A DNA stretch of 64,000 bases from an uncultured Lachnospiraceae bacterium (GTDB lineage: Bacteria > Bacillota > Clostridia > Lachnospirales > Lachnospiraceae): assembly GCA_950097145.1 (NCBI GenBank), contig CATNCF010000001.1, forward strand, positions 62,001 to 126,000, read 5' to 3'. The notes under the pieces were generated by a model. That model made no database searches. It was given only the letters and a program-made list of their open reading frames with translations, and was not told the origin of the DNA. Both the position numbers and the translations under genes were made by a program. Each line of letters begins with the position of its first letter. Position 1 is the first letter of the stretch. Below are positions 18,646 through 28,192 of this stretch, piece after piece.

Positions 18646-19467
18646 TTATAATTTTGTTATAGAATTAGCAACTCTTTTCTCGTTCGTAACAGGTGTGGTA
18701 TAATACCTCTGCTCTATTCCCCAAAGTAAATACTTCATATCATCCTCATTCCCAACTGTAAATATTCCTTCCTTTTTTTCATACTTTAACTGAGGATAAT
18801 ATTGATGTGTATAATCAAGCACTTCCTTTTGCTGTTTTTTACTAAATCCTTTTAAAGTATCCATTGCCATTGCTATTCTTTTTCGATTCATTGTTTTCAC
18901 TTTATCAGCATCATAACCATTCTCTAATGCAATAAAATTACTTCTCAAAAACTTCTCAGTTTCTTCTTTCGTTGCTTCTTTATAAAGCGTGCCAATTCCT
19001 CGAAATATCGGTGCAATTGTCTGCAGTTTTTTAAAATAGAGAATGTTTTTTTCTTTCAAAAATACAGCATCTGGAGTACTATTTATCACAATACTCTTTT
19101 CACCTTTGTCCAAAACAACATTATCTCCTAAAGTCAAACGTTTTTTCTGAAAAATATTTTGTTTTAATATTCTCTGAAAAAAATAATTATTTTCCTGATA
19201 CGAGCATATATATTCTATTGTTTCTGTTCTTGCTCTTTTAACTTCTTCATACTCAGTACTTCGAAAATCTTTTTTCAATAAGTCAATACAAAATTTTCTA
19301 TCTGAAAAATTGTCCAATTGAAACCATTCATCTTCTTCTAAAAGCCTGGCTGGCTCATAATCAATCGCACTATCCAAATCAGATGGTACAGAAAATAATT
19401 CTTCTCCGGAATATAATTTTTCAAATGTATCTTCTTTTTCTTTTATCTTAGCTAATACATAGTTCAT
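18646..19467 (-). CDS. kwaB: Kiwa-type anti-phage protein KwaB-like (DUF4868-like)
   Basis: Two-gene overlap with a multi-TM KwaA-like protein; core DAVFLKEKNILYFKKLQTIAPIFRGIGTLYKEATKEETEKFL and C-term LLWGIEQRYYTTPVTNEKRVANSITKL resemble DUF4868 proteins; sits in a defence island. Confidence 0.65.
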   Translation of the reverse strand: MNYVLAKIKEKEDTFEKLYSGEELFSVPSDLDSAIDYEPARLLEEDEWFQLDNFSDRKFCIDLLKKDFRSTEYEEVKRARTETIEYICSYQENNYFFQRILKQNIFQKKRLTLGDNVVLDKGEKSIVINSTPDAVFLKEKNILYFKKLQTIAPIFRGIGTLYKEATKEETEKFLRSNFIALENGYDADKVKTMNRKRIAMAMDTLKGFSKKQQKEVLDYTHQYYPQLKYEKKEGIFTVGNEDDMKYLLWGIEQRYYTTPVTNEKRVANSITKL

Positions 19468-19468
19468 T

Positions 19469-19999
19469 CTAATATCTTCCCTTATCAATAAATGTATAAT
19501 TATTTATTCTCTTTAATTTATGAAAACTTAAATTATTTACGGTTGTAATATTTTTTTTGCTTATAACAAAAAACTTAACGCCATTGTCCGTGGAAACATT
19601 ATAGAACTTATAACCAAATATTAAAAACAGAGGATTGAAATATAATGTCTGAGAAAAAAAAGTAAAAACCATTACAATTCCTGTAACCCATATCAGAGTA
19701 TCACAATCGTTTATGCTCAAAGCAACAAAAAAATACCCAAGATAACTTGGAAGATATGAATTATTTGCAGATTCAGCTTCTGTGATTCCCCCTGTAATTA
19801 TATCATCACTTAAAAATCTTGAAAACCACAAACATACTCCAGACATTATAATTGCTGCCGTAAAATACACGAAATATGATACATGTACGGATGGAAGCCA
19901 ATGAAAAGGCAATGACTTCTCTGTCTTTATCAAATATACTACAACTAATAAAATTATTGCATTAATTGTCAGAAGCACTCTATACACAATTTTCAACAT
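19469..19999 (-). CDS. kwaA: Membrane protein, KwaA-like
   Basis: 176 aa with about 4 TM helices, motif YFNPLFLIFGYKFYNVSTDNGVKFFVISKK; directly upstream of the KwaB-like gene. Confidence 0.65.
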   Translation of the reverse strand: MLKIVYRVLLTINAIILLVVVYLIKTEKSLPFHWLPSVHVSYFVYFTAAIIMSGVCLWFSRFLSDDIITGGITEAESANNSYLPSYLGYFFVALSINDCDTLIWVTGIVMVFTFFSQTLYFNPLFLIFGYKFYNVSTDNGVKFFVISKKNITTVNNLSFHKLKRINNYTFIDKGRY

Positions 20000-20066
20000 A
20001 CCCCCTCCCTGGAAATAGAATATATCATATGACTTATATTATGATTTACATATACTTGAGTCCGCA

Positions 20067-20519
20067 TTAATAATTATTAATTTCATATTCGTCTTGCAAC
20101 TTAATATCCCACACTGTCTCTTCGATAACCCTCACGCACTCTTCAACATTTTTTTGAATATCCTTTCCCCAAAAGCGAATAACCGTCCACCCTTCAAATA
20201 GAAGTTTCTTATTAATCTCGCTATCCCGTTCTCTGTTTCTGGAAATCTTACCAATCCAGTACTCACTATTACTTCCTTTATCCAATCTCGGTTTTAAAAC
20301 CTCCCAATCCTTTCCATGAAAAAATTCACTATCACAAAATACTGCAATTTTATATTTTGTTATTGCAATATCTGGTTTTCCAGGTAGTTTGACATCATTT
20401 TTTCGGTAACGATATCCTTTCTTCCATAAAGCTTTTCGCAGCTTGAGTTCAATACTGGTATCTTTTGACCGTATGCGCTGCATATTTTTTCTTCTTTGTT
20501 CTTTCGTTAAATTATCCAT
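20067..20519 (-). CDS. vsr: Very short patch repair (Vsr) endonuclease
   Basis: MDNLTKEQRRKNMQRIRSKDTSIELKLRKALWKKGYRYRKNDVKLPGKPDIAITKYKIAVFCDSEFFHG. Confidence 0.95.
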   Translation of the reverse strand: MDNLTKEQRRKNMQRIRSKDTSIELKLRKALWKKGYRYRKNDVKLPGKPDIAITKYKIAVFCDSEFFHGKDWEVLKPRLDKGSNSEYWIGKISRNRERDSEINKKLLFEGWTVIRFWGKDIQKNVEECVRVIEETVWDIKLQDEYEINNY

Positions 20520-20561
20520 ATATGAGGTTCCCCAATTTTACAAACTAATTTTGTACATTCT

Positions 20562-22447
20562 TCAATATCCGCCACTATAATATATCATATTTCCTGGCAG
20601 TTTTATGTTTGGAATCCACAACTCTTTTCCTTTCCATCCTTTCCTGCCCGAAACTTTATAGAGTGTAAAAACCAGTTCTTCCTGGAAATCATCTCCCAGC
20701 TTTCTGTCATTAGGTGATAATAAAGTCCCTGTTCCTTTTGCAATATCCCTATTTCGCCTTACAATCATTTTTGCCTGTGCCAAGGGTTTTTCCTTCATAA
20801 TCATATTTAAAAATCCCATAAAAGTCTTCTGATCCCAATCATTTATGTCCTCCGAATCTACCAATTCTAGTAATTGCATTATCATCTTAATACTAACACT
20901 ATACACATTATCACAGAACGGCTCTAATATTTTATCTATCTTTTCAATATCTCTATTGATTGGATAAAATGGAAAATAATTTACCCCACCTGCGTAAACT
21001 CCAAGCTTCTTTCGGTCTAAAACATTTTTTCTTGTTGGATTGACTCCCACTGGATATAAAATTTTAATGTCATTTCCATACCCCTTCTTTCCTATCTGCG
21101 CTGTTATAGTATTATTTGTCCGATTAATGTCTGAAAAAAGCTTATATAATACTGGAGGCATAAATACCCTTATCAGGCCTGGATCTCTGTCATAGCCAAA
21201 CATCCTCGCATGCTGCCACATAGTGTCTGCCTGCGGACTTTTTGCAACACGGCAATAATAAATTGTCTGAAGTTTGGGAAACGTAACACCACGTCCCAAA
21301 CTGTTGCCTCCAACAATAATATTTATTCCTGTTTCATAGTTTGTATTTTCCTCGTAAGAAGAAAATGAATTAATTACGAGAATTTTTATCTTATCCTTAT
21401 TTATCTGATCTAAAATAAAAGAATATAGCTTATCAAACTCCAACAAATCTTGTTTTGTCTTACATAATTCAGAATAAATATCATGAAATACTATTTTAGT
21501 TTCTCCTTCTGAATAAGAATGTGCAATCTCATTCAAATAATTTCCAATTTTCTCTGCAAACCATGTATGGTGCTCTGTTTTCATACTGGGATGTATAAGA
21601 AAATTGCATACCTCTCCACCATTAATAACTACATGTGCTGAAGTAATTAAATGTGTGATCAATGCTGTCTTTAATCCATTTTGAGGAAATTCATCATCTT
21701 CCAATAATTCTTGTGCTTCATTATTATCTGTCAAAATCATTTGTGTTGGAATTTCATCTCTAAAAAAGAAATTTCCTCCGATATACTCTCTACCTGGTTT
21801 AAAATAATAAACAAAATATGGTTTCCAGCCACTTTTTGCAGTTTGAAGTAAAATGGACTGGGGAGTTCCAGTAACTTCTATGTAAATACTGCTTGCTGAG
21901 GTTGTTTTTATTTCATCTAAATTCTTATTAATAGCACTCTGCTGATTTTTGTTTACCTCCGTATTCAAGCTTGCAGCATCTGCTTCGTCGTCCACAATAA
22001 ATAAAGGATTCCCTATACAAAATTTTGTTGATGACAGATTATTTTTCCATTGCTTTAAAATACGTATATTCTTTTTTAAGACAATAATGACTGGCTTTTT
22101 CATACTATTTTGTACAAATTTCAAATAATCATTTTCATCACAAATGCAAAAATTAGATAAATCTACTTTTGCCCTCTGATATGTCTGCTGATGTAATAAA
22201 ATATGATCTGTTGTAAGCAGTATAAAAATACCAAATCCTTCATCTGCAGCTGCAGCCATTAACCCAAATATATGACTCGTTTTACCACTTTGAACTTCTC
22301 CTACTAAAAGACCAACCACATGATCACGGAAAGAGAACTTGCTTACATATTGTGGAATAATGTCCTCTACTGTATTTTTTATCGAATCAACTAATTCATA
22401 ATTTCCTCTATTTCTAATATCACAGAAATAATTTTCTAAATACTCAT
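20562..22447 (-). CDS. Z1-domain ATPase (restriction-associated); 5' end appears frameshifted
   Basis: Walker A VGLLVGEVQSGKTSHIFGL; FIVDDEADAASLN; INIIVGGNSLGRGVTFPKLQTIYYCRVAKSPQADTMWQHARMFGYD. No ATG/GTG/TTG in frame upstream of GTG 22319, but a well-placed ATG at 22447 is one frame off. Confidence 0.8.
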
Positions 22448-23508
22448 TTTCTCACTCCAAAATCAAGAAACCATCCATTTGTATTGCTTAACTTTGTCAA
22501 ACTAAATGAATCTCTTCCGTATTTCCTTAATGTTTCTTTTGTAACAGGCTCTCCAACTTTTAATGCTCCCGCATTTTCTAATCTTCCTTTTAGCCACTTT
22601 CCTAATATTTTTAAATCCCCCTCTGAGCGAAAATTTTTACTATAATCACCACTTACTTTGCACTGGAAAGACCACCCATCATCCGTTATAACTGGGAACA
22701 CTGCATGCTCTGTTTTCGCCTGAGGATAGCCTGGCTGTGATGTAACAGATTTTGGCACAATTAATTCAACCTCATACCAATGTCTAGGCTTTATCAATCC
22801 TGTAGTTTTACTTTCTCTTCCCTTTCCAAAAAACACATTTAAATTACTATGTGGAGACACTTCGTATGTTTTTATTGGAATGTCAAAACTTATATGGGAA
22901 CGTTCATAGTAACACATTCTAACCATCTGAGTATTAATTTTCTTCACGAATTCATGTTCCTCTAATAAAGGATTCGCTTCTTTAAATTTCTTTATTTCGA
23001 GTGTAGATATATTATCTGATGATGTCTTTTTCAAATCCTCAATAAATCTATGCATCTCTAATGCCGGTTTAGGTTCATCAAAAAATATAGCACTTTCATA
23101 TACTCTCGAACCGCCTTCTACAATACTACTAAGATTATTAGAACCAATAATTCCAGCAAATGGACCATCCAAATTACTGTACGAATATAATTTTCCATGA
23201 TAACGGAAAGGGGTTACTAAACGAACTTCTCCGCGCTCTGTATTAGTTAAATATTCATTTAAATCTACTGCAGCGTTATATTCTGTTTTAGTGAAAAGAT
23301 CTAAATAATGCATTCCTATAATTAAATTCAAAGTATGTATTCTATTGTTATATTCCATTAATTTCTGTAACTCCACAAGCGAGTCACATGTAACATATCC
23401 AACCGCTATGTTTAATAAACTAGCTTGTGGCAATAATTCATAAAATTTATCAAGAAAATTTTTATTTCCAGTTCTCATTGGTAAAAAGTTTGAATGCAGA
23501 AATTCCAT
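22444..23508 (-). CDS. NgoFVII-family / PLD-type restriction endonuclease
   Basis: LLNIAVGYVTCDSLVELQKLM...VTPFRYHGKLYSYSNLDGPFAGIIGSNNLSSI (HxK...GSNNLS PLD-type motif); follows the C5 methyltransferase. Confidence 0.8.
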   Translation of the reverse strand: MEFLHSNFLPMRTGNKNFLDKFYELLPQASLLNIAVGYVTCDSLVELQKLMEYNNRIHTLNLIIGMHYLDLFTKTEYNAAVDLNEYLTNTERGEVRLVTPFRYHGKLYSYSNLDGPFAGIIGSNNLSSIVEGGSRVYESAIFFDEPKPALEMHRFIEDLKKTSSDNISTLEIKKFKEANPLLEEHEFVKKINTQMVRMCYYERSHISFDIPIKTYEVSPHSNLNVFFGKGRESKTTGLIKPRHWYEVELIVPKSVTSQPGYPQAKTEHAVFPVITDDGWSFQCKVSGDYSKNFRSEGDLKILGKWLKGRLENAGALKVGEPVTKETLRKYGRDSFSLTKLSNTNGWFLDFGVRK

Positions 23509-23522
23509 TGTCCCCCTCCTCA

Positions 23523-24632
23523 TTAATTCATTTGTTCACTTACATATTCTAACCTTTCTCTCACTGTCATTTTCTTCATCTTGCTAAATTCTGGTTTCAA
23601 ATCAATGGGAGCATATTCTCCTTGAAAAAGAGGAAAGAGCCTTTTTGCAAGTACTCTTACTCCCTCAGGAGGCACTGCATTTCCAATTTGCCTCCTCACC
23701 TCGGTCACGCTGCCTTTAAAAACAAAATCATCTGGAAATGACTGCAATCGTGCCCGCTCTCTATTCGTCAACGGACGGGGTTCTGGATAGTGATACCCCC
23801 ATGTACCTCCACCTCCTGCAGCTATTATGGTCTTTGCTGGTTCATCTAACTTTAATCTTCTATAAACATGACTGATCATTCCCTTAACATAAAGAGGACT
23901 GTCTTTCGGTATATCTGTAAAGTTTCCTCCTTCTGGTATTAATTCTAGCATCTTTTTTGTTTTTTCTTTTATATTAATACGCTCATTGTTATCAGAAATA
24001 TTTTCTACTCCAGTTAATGCCCTACCTGATGTAACATATGGCTGTTTTCCATTAGGACCATGGGTAGGTTTCGGATGTATAAAATTAAATCCCGTATCAA
24101 TTCTGATCCCTACAATTAATACTCTCTCCCTAAACTGCGGTACTCCATATTCTGCAAAATTATATAAATGTGGTTTGACTACATATCCCGGCTCTATATT
24201 TTCAAAATCTTTTAATATTGTTTCAATTGCTTTTCCTTTATTGGCTGTTAATAATCCCTTTACGTTTTCTGCTACAAACGCTTTGGGTTTTTTTGCATCT
24301 ACAAATTCTGCAAAGTGCCTGAAAAGTCCGCCTCTTGTTCCATTAAGTCCAGGTTGTTTCCAAATTATCGAAAAATCTTGGCATGGAAATCCGCCTAATA
24401 CAATATCACAATCCGGAATTGATTTATCAGTATATGGATTAATTTGAGTTATATCTTTACATTTTATAACATCACCAAATCTCCCAGCAAATGATTTGCA
24501 AGCCCATTCAGCAAAATCATTTGCCCATATCGTCTTATATCCTTCCAAATGAAATCCTAAATCTAATCCACCACATCCTGAAAAAATAGAGACAATTTCT
24601 GGCTCATATCTTTCATCACCTGTTGTACTCAT
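23523..24632 (-). CDS. DNA (cytosine-5) methyltransferase
   Basis: VSIFSGCGGLDLGFHLEGYKTIWANDF...DIVLGGFPCQDFSI...FVAENVKGLL...NRERARLQSFPDDFVF...QIGNAVPP. Confidence 0.97.
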   Translation of the reverse strand: MSTTGDERYEPEIVSIFSGCGGLDLGFHLEGYKTIWANDFAEWACKSFAGRFGDVIKCKDITQINPYTDKSIPDCDIVLGGFPCQDFSIIWKQPGLNGTRGGLFRHFAEFVDAKKPKAFVAENVKGLLTANKGKAIETILKDFENIEPGYVVKPHLYNFAEYGVPQFRERVLIVGIRIDTGFNFIHPKPTHGPNGKQPYVTSGRALTGVENISDNNERINIKEKTKKMLELIPEGGNFTDIPKDSPLYVKGMISHVYRRLKLDEPAKTIIAAGGGGTWGYHYPEPRPLTNRERARLQSFPDDFVFKGSVTEVRRQIGNAVPPEGVRVLAKRLFPLFQGEYAPIDLKPEFSKMKKMTVRERLEYVSEQMN

Positions 24633-24820
24633 TTTTACCTCCATCTTTCACAATACTCTCCCATTTTTCAATAATATAATATTTTTTCGCATAATGCAAA
24701 CAAAATACTATCTGTTTTATAATTTCATAAGCCTACTAATTTATAAAAAAATAATATTCAAAAAGCATCCCCGCCAAATTACTTTCTAATTATAGTGTCA
24801 AAATTCTAAACTTATATCTA

Positions 24821-26746
24821 CTACAACTCCCCCGCCAGCCTCTGCTTTGCAGAAATAAACTGCAGGAACTGCCGTTCCGACAAAGGTTTTGAAAAATAGT
24901 ATCCCTGAATATAACTGATCCCCAGCTCTTCCATAGTTTCATACTGTTCTCTGGTTTCAATTCCCTCAGATACAATTTCCAGATTCATTCCCTGTACCAT
25001 ATGCATAGCCGCATCCATCACATATTTTGCCTTTCCATTTTCAAAATACGCATTCGTCATATCCCGGTCAAACTTAACAATGTCAACAGGCATATCCACA
25101 ATATAATTCAAATTTGACTGCCCCGTTCCGAAATCATCCAGCGAAAATCTTACCCCATAATCCATCAGGCTTCTCATATTATTCAGCAAAATTCTTTTGG
25201 CCTCCATGGATGCTGATTCCGTAATTTCCAAATTGATTAATTCAGAAGGGATATTATATTTTTCCATAATGTTAATATAATCTTCTGCCAACTGCTCATA
25301 AGAACACTGCACCACAGATAAATTAATCTCTATATATTGCAGCCCATACTGCCTGATATTATGTTCCTTAACAAACCGGCAAACTTTCTCAAAAACCATC
25401 TCTCCCAGCCTTAGAATCATACCGTTCTGCTCGGCAATATCAATAAAAATTCCTGGAGATACAATATTTCCCTGTTCATCCCTGATTCGTACCAAAGCCT
25501 CCGCAGAGGTAAATCTGCGCTCCTTTGTGGAATAAATAGGCTGATAATATACCTCCACCCAGTCTTTTTCCATGGCATTAAAAATTAACTGTTCTGTCTG
25601 CTTCTTCCTGTACATTTGCTCTACTTTTTCCTTATCTACATAAAGGAATGGATTCTCAGAAAATTCTTTGCCATTCTGCCTGATATCTCGAATCATGTAA
25701 AGCATATCCTCCACATTATTTACGATTCCAGAATCCGGGACATAAATCCAGCGGGGACAAACGTAAAACGCTCTGTTTTTCCCCCATCCGTCATCAAAAC
25801 GCCGAAATAACGGCTGTATTTTTTTCTCTGTATGATCTGCATCTTTATATACAAGCAGAATTTCATCTTCCGCATTTTTAAACACATACACTTCTGGCAG
25901 CCCCAGCAAAAATTCCATGATTTCCATTCTCACTTCTTCTGACTGTCCCGGCATCCTATTTTTATAAAAAGAACGCTCAAAGATGATTGCCAGAACTGAG
26001 AAACGTTTTCCTTCGCTGTACAACTGGCTTATATACTGAACCAAAGCCCCATGATTAAACATTCCAGACTGCCTGTCCAGATATGTTTCAGGATTCTCAA
26101 GTTTTAAATAGAGAACTGTCATTCCTATAGAACAGGCATAACCTAATACCAGCAGCTTATTGTAAAAAAACTGAAGCACTGCCGCGCTGATCCAGATAAT
26201 CATCCAAAGCTGCACTGCCTCACGCCGTCTGGGGTTCACTTTATTTCTCTCTTTCTTCATCAAATAAAAGTTCACAGCTAAAAATCCTATAGCCACAAAA
26301 AATGCTGCTAAATTACTGGGGCCATAGGTAACTAAAAAGGTGGTTTTATCTTCATCGAATTGATAATAGATTGGCAAAATATAAATTAGCGCTATATCTG
26401 CTAAGGCTGCAAACTCATATCTTCTGACTGCTTTCCTGTAGTCTTCTTTTTTTACATAAATATCCACACATACATAAAGCAGCCCGCACAGCGATACCCC
26501 CAGAAGCGTCACAAGATAACTTTTACAGACAAAATCAATAAACCATCCAGACAGCCTGTCCCTTTGATAAATTACAATAATTGAAAACACGTCCAGAACA
26601 ATACAAAAAAAATTCAGGCAGAACGCCCGCAAAAACGCCTTTTCTGTATTTAACGATATCCTTTGCTGTTTCATATAGAAAAAAAGCAGAACCATCATTA
26701 AAACAATTCCACAACACTGCATTTGTATGTGCATAACTTTCCTCAC
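24821..26746 (-). CDS. Membrane-bound EAL-domain c-di-GMP phosphodiesterase
   Basis: N-terminal multi-TM region; SAEALVRIRD...EITESASMEAK...FSLDDFGTGQSNLNYIVDMPVDIVKFDR...VSEGIETREQYETMEELGISYIQGYYFSKPL. Confidence 0.92.
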   Translation of the reverse strand: MRKVMHIQMQCCGIVLMMVLLFFYMKQQRISLNTEKAFLRAFCLNFFCIVLDVFSIIVIYQRDRLSGWFIDFVCKSYLVTLLGVSLCGLLYVCVDIYVKKEDYRKAVRRYEFAALADIALIYILPIYYQFDEDKTTFLVTYGPSNLAAFFVAIGFLAVNFYLMKKERNKVNPRRREAVQLWMIIWISAAVLQFFYNKLLVLGYACSIGMTVLYLKLENPETYLDRQSGMFNHGALVQYISQLYSEGKRFSVLAIIFERSFYKNRMPGQSEEVRMEIMEFLLGLPEVYVFKNAEDEILLVYKDADHTEKKIQPLFRRFDDGWGKNRAFYVCPRWIYVPDSGIVNNVEDMLYMIRDIRQNGKEFSENPFLYVDKEKVEQMYRKKQTEQLIFNAMEKDWVEVYYQPIYSTKERRFTSAEALVRIRDEQGNIVSPGIFIDIAEQNGMILRLGEMVFEKVCRFVKEHNIRQYGLQYIEINLSVVQCSYEQLAEDYINIMEKYNIPSELINLEITESASMEAKRILLNNMRSLMDYGVRFSLDDFGTGQSNLNYIVDMPVDIVKFDRDMTNAYFENGKAKYVMDAAMHMVQGMNLEIVSEGIETREQYETMEELGISYIQGYYFSKPLSERQFLQFISAKQRLAGEL

Positions 26747-26913
26747 TCCCAGCTTTGCCAGAAGCCCTCCTTTAGGTCAAATTATACAATAACAGACAAA
26801 TTTTTACAATATTGTACCGACTGGTTCTAAATAAAAAACAGAGAAAATAATTCCTTCTGGAAATCCGGCTGGATTTTATCTATAATACAATTTATAAGAA
26901 GGAGGATTCAACT

Positions 26914-27429
26914 ATGTCAGACTACCAGCACCTTATCCACGAATTTGCACCTGTTTACAACAAAGACTCCAAAATCTTAATTCTCGGAACTTTTCCCTCT
27001 GTCAAATCCAGAGCTCAGAATTTTTATTACGGGCATCCGCAAAACCGGTTTTGGAAGGTACTTGCCTATATAACAAAAGAACCGATTCCCACAACCATAG
27101 AAGAGAAGCAGAAACTTCTTCTCAGCCATCACATCGCCCTCTGGGATGTGATTCAAAGTTGTGAAATTATCGGTTCTTCTGACAGCAGTATCCGAAATGT
27201 GGTTCCCGCAGATATTCCAAGGTTACTCCCACAGACAAGTGTTACAACAATTTTTGGAAACGGAAATAAAGCCTGCCATCTCTTTCAAAAATATACGCTT
27301 CCGGCTCTATCTCACGTTTCGAATCTTCAAGCCATTGAAAATCTCCCCTCCACCAGCCCTGCTAATGCCTCCTGGTCTTTGGAGCGGCTCTGCGCCTGCT
27401 GGCAGGAGAAATTGTGCCCTTATTTTTGA
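26914..27429 (+). CDS. DNA-deoxyinosine glycosylase (UDG superfamily)
   Basis: LIHEFAPVYNKDSKILILGTFPSVKSRAQNFYYGHPQNRFWKVLAYI...LLSHHIALWDVIQSCEIIGSSDSSI. Confidence 0.9.
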   Translation: MSDYQHLIHEFAPVYNKDSKILILGTFPSVKSRAQNFYYGHPQNRFWKVLAYITKEPIPTTIEEKQKLLLSHHIALWDVIQSCEIIGSSDSSIRNVVPADIPRLLPQTSVTTIFGNGNKACHLFQKYTLPALSHVSNLQAIENLPSTSPANASWSLERLCACWQEKLCPYF

Positions 27430-27472
27430 ATATTCCTAAGGCGTTTAAATACCATGCACTCGCCTTCCTCTG

Positions 27473-28192
27473 CTAATAATACTTGCTGCGGATCAGCCTC
27501 GCCATCACCAATACAGAACCCAGGCACAGCAGGGCGAGTCCTGCCGCATTGGACTCATCTCCAGTGCGGACCGGGCTTCCCGTCGTAAAACTTGGGCGCA
27601 GACGGTCAATGATCCACTCAGGATTTACCGTCATTCGTTCATCCAGAGAATAGAGTTCTGCAACTTCTGTTTCCACAGCAATCTCCTGTCCATTCGCTGC
27701 GTCCTGGGCCTCCCAGGTTACTGTGAGAAGGTTTCCCTCACTGGTAAGCTTCTCCATATCTGCCCAGGCATAAGACACCAGATTCTGGCTGGACTCTGAC
27801 AAACCCGTATTCACATCCTCAAGATCCCAGAGTTTTCCTCCCTGTGCGCTGGTGACTCTCAGAAGCGTATTGGGGTAATGTATCTTGAGCCTGCCGCTGC
27901 TGGCCTGGCTGTCCTTCGTGATATTCACTGTCAGGGTCACTGTCCTTCCCTGACTGCTCAGTTTCGTAGCAATCACTCCCTGCTTCACAGAAGCAGCAGG
28001 ATTTGAATCCGCCGCTCCTGTCCCCTGCTGGACTTGAGCTGGCTGCTGGCTGCCTGAATCTGGCGCTGGCTGCTGGGTACCAGGATTCTGCGAAGCATTT
28101 ACAGAAACCTGCATACAGAAGCATACCGCCAGAAACAAAATAAATTTTAGAATAGAAAAATGCCGCTGTCTGTGAATTCTAGGTTCCTGCAT
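27473..28192 (-). CDS. Cohesin-domain protein with signal peptide and C-terminal membrane anchor
   Basis: Signal-like FILFLAVCFCMQVSVNA, low-complexity linker, cohesin-like VTLTVNITKDSQASSGRLKIHYPNTLLRVTSAQ...VSYAWADMEKLTSEGNLLTVTWEA, TM AAGLALLCLGSVLVMARLIRSKYY; SD AAAGGAGG; ATG overlaps the upstream gene's end. Confidence 0.72.
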   Translation of the reverse strand: MQEPRIHRQRHFSILKFILFLAVCFCMQVSVNASQNPGTQQPAPDSGSQQPAQVQQGTGAADSNPAASVKQGVIATKLSSQGRTVTLTVNITKDSQASSGRLKIHYPNTLLRVTSAQGGKLWDLEDVNTGLSESSQNLVSYAWADMEKLTSEGNLLTVTWEAQDAANGQEIAVETEVAELYSLDERMTVNPEWIIDRLRPSFTTGSPVRTGDESNAAGLALLCLGSVLVMARLIRSKYY

